NCBI GenBank assembly: GCA_017539905.1
Contig: JAFYBZ010000017.1
Span: forward strand, 1-59,948
DNA: 59,948 bases
Direction of reading: 5' to 3'
DNA from: Clostridia bacterium
GTDB lineage: Bacteria > Bacillota > Clostridia > TANB77 > UBA1234
Shown here: in pieces, positions 55,460 to 59,948 of the stretch
How the letters are laid out: each line of letters starts with the position of its first letter
Numbering within the stretch: position 1 is the first letter of the stretch
Position numbers and translations under genes: made by a program
The notes under the pieces: generated by a model
What the model was told of the DNA's origin: nothing
The model's input: only the letters and a program-made list of their open reading frames with translations
Database searches by the model: none

Positions 55460-56152
55460 ATGGCAACAGTAAAATGTAAGTATTGTGGAAAACAATTTGA
55501 TAGAGAGAAAGAGCCATATGTGTAGATACCATATGGCACTAAGTCGTTTCGCTATGGTCATAGTTCATGTTATATTGATGCGGTAAATCAAAAGAAAGAA
55601 CGCAATCAATATGAGATATGGGACCCAAAAGTATCATCTAACTGTTTTTGGTGTCATAAAGCACTTTTTCCAAATCAACCTGATGTGGTCCCTATGCCAC
55701 AACTTAAAGGTAGATATGTTCATAAGACCTGTGCGGATACTCATCCAGCAAACGACCAAGAGGAATTAACAGTTTATCTTATCAAATTGTTTAAATTAAA
55801 AGATGACTTTATACTTCCTCGTTATATGAAGCAATTGAGCCAATATGAGAGGGAGCATAATTTTACCTATTCGGGGATGCTTAAAGCTCTTAAATACTGG
55901 TATGAAGTAAAACATAACCCTGTTGATACAGATAGAGGAGTCGGCATTATTCCATATATCTACGCACAAGCAAGGGAGTATTATTATGCGCTTTACCTGG
56001 CCGATCAACAGAACCAACAAATTAAAGATTATAAAGCATTTATCCCACAAGATGTAAAAGTGGTCATTAACTCGCCAGAGCGCGATATACAAAAAAGGAA
56101 GTTATTTACTTTTCTTGATGAACAGGAGGAATTGAATGGCGAAGTATGTTGA
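55460..56152 (+). CDS. Zinc-finger protein upstream of the helicase, 230 aa
   Basis: Has CKYCGKQFD at residue 6 and CFWCHKA near 60, each with later Cys/His, suggesting two zinc modules. The helical C-terminus (YMKQLSQYEREHNFTYSGML) contains one conserved-looking motif. One TAG as Gln in PYVQIPYG. It overlaps the helicase by 17 bases, so it may be a helicase loader or primosome component; inference from position. Confidence 0.72.
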
Positions 56153-57659
56153 TGTGCCAAGCATCGTTCAAGTAATAGGATGCGTTTATAAATCTCCACA
56201 ACTACTTGATTATACAGATAAATATACAATTACAGATGATGATTTTCCTGATGAATTTCATAAAATAGTATTTGGGACAATTTATAAACTTCATGAATTA
56301 GGTGCAGAGCGCATAACACTTAATAGTATCGCAGATTATCTTAGCACTCGTCCTAAATATGAAGCGTTATTTATCAAACAAAAAGGTGAAGAATGGCTAA
56401 CCAAAGCTAGTGAGAACGCAGAAACATCACAATTTGATTATTATTATAACCGAATGAAAAAAATGACGCTTCTGCGGGCGTTTGATGAACATGGTATTAA
56501 TGTCACCGATATATATGACCCTGATAATATTATTGATTTAAAATTGCGCCAGAAGCAAGAAGATTATATTGATAATACTTCATTAGATGGATTAGCGCAG
56601 ATAATTCAAGATAAAATTGATAGTATTAAAGCAGATTATGTTGATGGGTCCTGGGGTGAAGCATACCAGGCAGCAGATGGAATTGATGAAATGCTGGCTG
56701 AACTTGAAAAAAATCCCGAAGTTGGCGTGCCGCTATATGGCCCATTAATTAATTCAGTAACTCGTGGCGCAAGATTGAAAAAGTTTTATTTGCGCTCAGC
56801 CGCAACTGGTATTGGTAAGTCTCGTAGTATGATAGCAGATGCGTGTAATATCGCTTGTAATACTATATATGATGATACTTTTGGTTGGATACGCAATGGC
56901 ACGAATGAACCAACTCTCTTCATCACGACAGAGCAAGAGTTGGGTGAAGTTCAAACAATGATGCTTGCTTTTCTATCTGATGTAAATGAGGAACATATAC
57001 TTAATAATAAGTATGAAGGCGATGAAAAAGAACGAGTTCAGCGTGCGGCAACCATTTTAAAAGATTCACCAATTTATGTAGAAGTAGTTCCTGACTTTTC
57101 ACTTCAAGATATTGAAAATAAAATTAAAAAGAATATCAGAGATCATGATATTAAATACTGTTTCTTTGACTATATTCATACCTCATTAAAAATTCTTGAA
57201 GAAATTACACGCAGAGCTGGTGGCGTTAAACTTCGTGAAGATACAATTCTATTTATGTTATCTATTCGACTAAAAGACCTTTGTAATAAATATGGCATTT
57301 TTATTATGTCAGCAACACAGTTGAATGGAACATATGTAGATAGTGAAACCCCTGACTAGAACCTGCTTCGTGGTGCGAAAGCTATCGCTGATAAAATTGA
57401 CTTTGGTGCGATTCTTTTAACAGCAACACAAGATGATATTGAAAATCTTGATAGGATATTAGTAAATACAGGATTTAAAAAACCTGTTTTAAAAATTTCA
57501 GTTTATAAAAATCGTCGCGGGCGATATAAAGGTATTTATTTATGGTGCGACGCAGACTTAGGAACTTGTCGAATTCGTCCTATGTTTGCGACTATGTGGA
57601 ACTATGAATTAATACAAATAAATAATCTAAAAATTGAAGTAAAGGATACATTTGAATAA
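56136..57659 (+). CDS. dnaB: Replicative DNA helicase (DnaB-like)
   Basis: 507 residues with one TAG (57357-57359) as Gln in ETPD-Gln-NLLRGAKAIADK. An N-terminal helical domain is followed by a RecA-like core: Walker A ATGIGKSR (K228), TTEQELGEVQTMML, Walker B CFFDYIHT, ATQLNGTY and a late arginine finger (KNRRGRYKGIY). A hexameric 5'-3' helicase that works with the primase downstream. Confidence 0.92.
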
Positions 57660-57871
57660 TGAATAATCAAGAACCTGAAAATAAGTCCGTATGGACCAAA
57701 CCTTTTTATAGACCTATTGAATATGAAATGCCAAAAGCAATGGCAAAAATGCTGCTGGCCGAGCGTAAAGGCACCGATCGTAATCTTCATCCACAGGTAT
57801 ATCTTCGTAAAGTTGTAAATGAAGATTTTGGAATTAAAGGAAACTGTATAAAGGTGACTCTCGTTGATTAA
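57659..57871 (+). CDS. Hypothetical protein, 70 aa
   Basis: MNNQEPENKSVWTKPFYRPI, then a helical KAMAKMLLAERKGTD. TAATG coupling with the helicase. Function unknown. Confidence 0.72.
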   Translation: MNNQEPENKSVWTKPFYRPIEYEMPKAMAKMLLAERKGTDRNLHPQVYLRKVVNEDFGIKGNCIKVTLVD

Positions 57872-58046
57872 ACCTTTTATGGGGAATCCGTGCGGTTATG
57901 GGCATTGTCAAAGTATTGATTGTATCCATTGCCACCATTATACTCCCACAATGTTTGATAAAAAAGTTCCTAAATGGTTAGGAAATATAGGCTTTGGTGT
58001 TGAAGCATGGTTACTTACAATAAACACGAGGTTAGAGAAAAACTAA
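57864..58046 (+). CDS. Cys/His-rich protein, 60 aa
   Basis: CGYGHCQSIDCIHCHHYTP is a compact candidate zinc cluster. TTG 57864 fits AAAGGTGA spacing; ATG 57879 is the alternative. It overlaps the primase start by 40 bases. Function unknown. Confidence 0.65.
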   Translation: MIKPFMGNPCGYGHCQSIDCIHCHHYTPTMFDKKVPKWLGNIGFGVEAWLLTINTRLEKN

Positions 58047-59104
58047 CTATTAATGATATATATGAATTATTAACCGAATGGGGAGGAGAACCAGAATGGA
58101 CTTCCTTTGGTATCCTCTCCACAACTATCTGTCATAATATGCCGGGACAAGGTAGTAGAAAATTGTATTATTATAATAATACTGACTTGTTCCAGTGCTA
58201 TACAGGGTGTGGATATTTTGATGTTTTCGATTTGTTAGTTAAAGTAGCACGCATCCAATGGCAAAAAGAATATGATCTTAATGATGCGGTGCGGTATATC
58301 GCTATTAAATTCGGTTTAGCAGGATATGCCGAATTGGGCGACCAAGATAGTCTTATTGATTGGAAAACATTTGACGCATATGACCGCATCGGTGGATTAG
58401 AAATAAAAGATTATCATGTTGAATTAAAAGAATATGATATGAATATATTAAAGAATTTAAATTATAAGGTGCGCATCAAGCCATGGCTGGATGAAGATAT
58501 TTCACAAGAAGTATTGGAACACGCAGTTATAGGATATTTCCCACCGACCGGTCAAATCACAATCCCGCATTTTGACCCAAATAACAGATTTGTAGGATTG
58601 CGCGGCCGCACATTAGTGAAAGAAGAAGCAGAACGATTTGGTAAATATCGCCCTTTGATAGTCGGCTGGCGGCAATATAATCATCCTCTTGGTATGAATC
58701 TTTATAATTTAAATAATTCAAAAGATAATATTAAACAATTTGGAATGGCAATTTGTTTTGAAGCAGAAAAAAGTTGTTTGAAATATCAAAGTTATTTTGG
58801 TATAGATAATGATATATCAGTTGCTTGTTGCGGCAGTAATATATCCGCATATCAAATTCAACAACTCTTGGATTATGATTGTAAAGAAATAGTTATTGCT
58901 TTTGATAGACAATGGCAAGAAAAAAATGATGATGAATATAAGCATTGGATAAAGAATTTAGAAAAATTAAATGATAGATATAAAAATGATATAAATGTAT
59001 CTATTATTTATGACAGAAATATGTTAACTGGATATAAAGATTCACCTATTGACTGCTCAAAGGAGATATTTTTACAATTATTTAAAGAAAGAGTAAGATT
59101 ATGA
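58007..59104 (+). CDS. dnaG: DnaG-type DNA primase
   Basis: 365 residues, no TAG. The N-terminal CHC2-like zinc module is TICHNMPG...FQCYTGCGYFDVFDL (about 40-78). The middle has the RNA-polymerase-type domain. The Toprim domain has CFEAEKSCL with the catalytic Glu, then CCGSN and IVIAFDRQ. It makes RNA primers with the helicase encoded upstream. Shorter than bacterial DnaG, lacking a clear helicase-binding domain. Confidence 0.9.
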   Translation: MVTYNKHEVREKLTINDIYELLTEWGGEPEWTSFGILSTTICHNMPGQGSRKLYYYNNTDLFQCYTGCGYFDVFDLLVKVARIQWQKEYDLNDAVRYIAIKFGLAGYAELGDQDSLIDWKTFDAYDRIGGLEIKDYHVELKEYDMNILKNLNYKVRIKPWLDEDISQEVLEHAVIGYFPPTGQITIPHFDPNNRFVGLRGRTLVKEEAERFGKYRPLIVGWRQYNHPLGMNLYNLNNSKDNIKQFGMAICFEAEKSCLKYQSYFGIDNDISVACCGSNISAYQIQQLLDYDCKEIVIAFDRQWQEKNDDEYKHWIKNLEKLNDRYKNDINVSIIYDRNMLTGYKDSPIDCSKEIFLQLFKERVRL

Positions 59105-59352
59105 GCAAAATAGAAAAGTATTGCCCTTGTTGTAAAAAACCAATGTATTTATGTTTAGATGAGTGGGGCCATACAATGTGGCATTGGCATTGTAATGATT
59201 GTAATATTAATATTGGTACAGAACATACTTATGATATTGATAAAATAATTCAAACTTATCCTTGTTGTAAAAATATGTATTTAGAATTTTATAATAATAA
59301 AATTCAAGCATTAATTATAGATGGAAAAGAGATTATTTGTCTTTGGGAATAA
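59101..59352 (+). CDS. Zinc-ribbon protein, 83 aa
   Basis: CPCCKKPMYLC, HWHCNDCNI and YPCCKNM give three Cys pairs. ATGA overlap with the primase. Function unknown; perhaps a nucleic-acid-binding accessory. Confidence 0.75.
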   Translation: MSKIEKYCPCCKKPMYLCLDEWGHTMWHWHCNDCNINIGTEHTYDIDKIIQTYPCCKNMYLEFYNNKIQALIIDGKEIICLWE

Positions 59353-59405
59353 AAAAATTTATTGTTAGAAACAAGTCAATTTGTAATTTAAGAAAGAGTA
59401 AAATT

Positions 59406-59717
59406 ATGAAGGGTATTATTTGGACTACTGATTCTACATATCAAGATGGAATTAAACAATTAGATAGAATTCTTGAAGGATATAAAAAATTAAATTTAAA
59501 TTATTGTATTAAACAAAGAAAAAATTATATTTTTAGTCAGATAGATAATGGTGATTCTTGGGAGCTTTGTATTTCTAATGACAATGCTAGAGGAAGAAGA
59601 TGCAATATTGCTTATATTCATCGAAGTATTTCTAATGAATTAAAAGAAAGAATAATTATACCAAGTATATTAGGAAGTCCTTATTGCGGCATTTGGTATT
59701 TTGGAGAAGAATTATGA
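59406..59717 (+). CDS. Hypothetical protein, 103 aa, tandem paralogue A
   Basis: MKGIIWTTDSTYQDGIKQLD aligns with the start of the next gene (MRGIIWYHT). ATG 59406 with AAGAAAGAG was chosen over an upstream in-frame start. Alpha/beta; function unknown. Confidence 0.75.
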   Translation: MKGIIWTTDSTYQDGIKQLDRILEGYKKLNLNYCIKQRKNYIFSQIDNGDSWELCISNDNARGRRCNIAYIHRSISNELKERIIIPSILGSPYCGIWYFGEEL

Positions 59718-59948
59718 GAGGAATTATTTGGTATCATACAGAAGAAAAAGGTAGAGAATTTTTTGATATTATAAAACAACAATATGATAATATGGGATAT
59801 GAACATTATGTAATGGCTTATGGGGGACGAGGTCACTTACCAACTGTATTTTTTAAAAAAGAAAATTGGTATGATGAAGATAGTTGGACTCTTTTATCTG
59901 ATACACATATCTTAAATAAAGATAACCCTTGGGAACAATGGAATTATG
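59714..59948 (+). CDS. Hypothetical protein, tandem paralogue B (partial)
   Basis: MRGIIWYHTEEKGREFF, then KQQYDNMGYEHYV, clearly homologous to the preceding gene. ATGA overlap. Runs off the end of the window, so the C-terminus is missing. Confidence 0.72.
   Translation, partial: MRGIIWYHTEEKGREFFDIIKQQYDNMGYEHYVMAYGGRGHLPTVFFKKENWYDEDSWTLLSDTHILNKDNPWEQWNY

Overview
This window is a piece of a large tailed bacteriophage (Caudoviricetes) genome. It is AT-rich and densely packed with short overlapping genes. It carries tail-fibre modules, a modular endolysin next to a holin-like protein, a type II topoisomerase pair, a replicative helicase and primase, homing endonucleases and a tRNA cluster. 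Shine-Dalgarno sites, lipoprotein and promoter style suggest a Bacillota, probably gut, host (inference). The phage uses a recoded genetic code in which TAG is read as glutamine (translation table 15). Many genes contain in-frame TAG, all real stops are TAA or TGA, and TAG falls where paralogues in this window have CAA (the YIGQT motif of GIY-YIG nucleases; the DGNQI motif of two tail fibres). A tRNA with a CUA anticodon and glutamine identity features lies at 3299-3374. Coding regions here are annotated with TAG read through, which joins many apparent fragments.

Layout. 1-4200: small genes mixed with an RNA cluster: tRNAs for Trp, Val, Pro, Gln, amber, Leu and Lys, a tRNA with about 50 extra bases in its anticodon arm, two tRNA genes that appear circularly permuted (Arg-UCU and Phe-GAA), a compact tRNA-like element and a large structured RNA. 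4.2-8.2 kb: GIY-YIG protein, type I-like methylase with a half specificity subunit, and a Ro60/TROVE-like vWA protein. 8.3-16.5 kb: two large minus-strand fibre genes around a plus-strand double glycosyltransferase. 16.6-29.9 kb: tail lysozyme, U32-like protein, Thg1, nucleotidyltransferase, phosphoesterase, NADAR protein, RNA ligase, SPFH protein and many small genes. 30-32.3 kb: third fibre gene. 32.5-45 kb: BMP-type lipoprotein, membrane and zinc-ribbon microproteins, phosphoesterases, polynucleotide kinase, PIN-PhoH ATPase, endolysin and holin candidate. 45-52.6 kb: RNase HI and both topoisomerase subunits, the large one split by a group I intron with its own endonuclease. 52.6-55.3 kb: two more fibre/appendage genes on the minus strand. 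55.4-end: helicase, primase and small genes.

The most unusual feature is the RNA biology. The two permuted tRNA genes, the interrupted tRNA at 1779-1902 and two further elements share one architecture: a short stem (AGAC../..GTCT) followed at once by a conserved ACAGCAA/ACTGCAA box. In the interrupted tRNA the stem closes as an ordinary hairpin inside the insertion. In the permuted genes that hairpin loop has been opened and holds the gene ends. This suggests an undescribed family of very small introns or processing elements. The window also encodes RNA-repair enzymes: an ATP-dependent RNA ligase, a T4-like polynucleotide kinase, a Thg1 5'-end polymerase, a nucleotidyltransferase and a Ro-like protein. 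These could mature or repair such tRNAs.

Transcription appears to start from about 17 near-identical sigma70-type promoters (TTGATT or TTGAAA, 16-17 bp spacer, TATAAT), several fused to the preceding terminator. Fibre genes use a different arrangement, with a conserved ribosome site and a 12-13 residue leader reading frame overlapping the fibre start.
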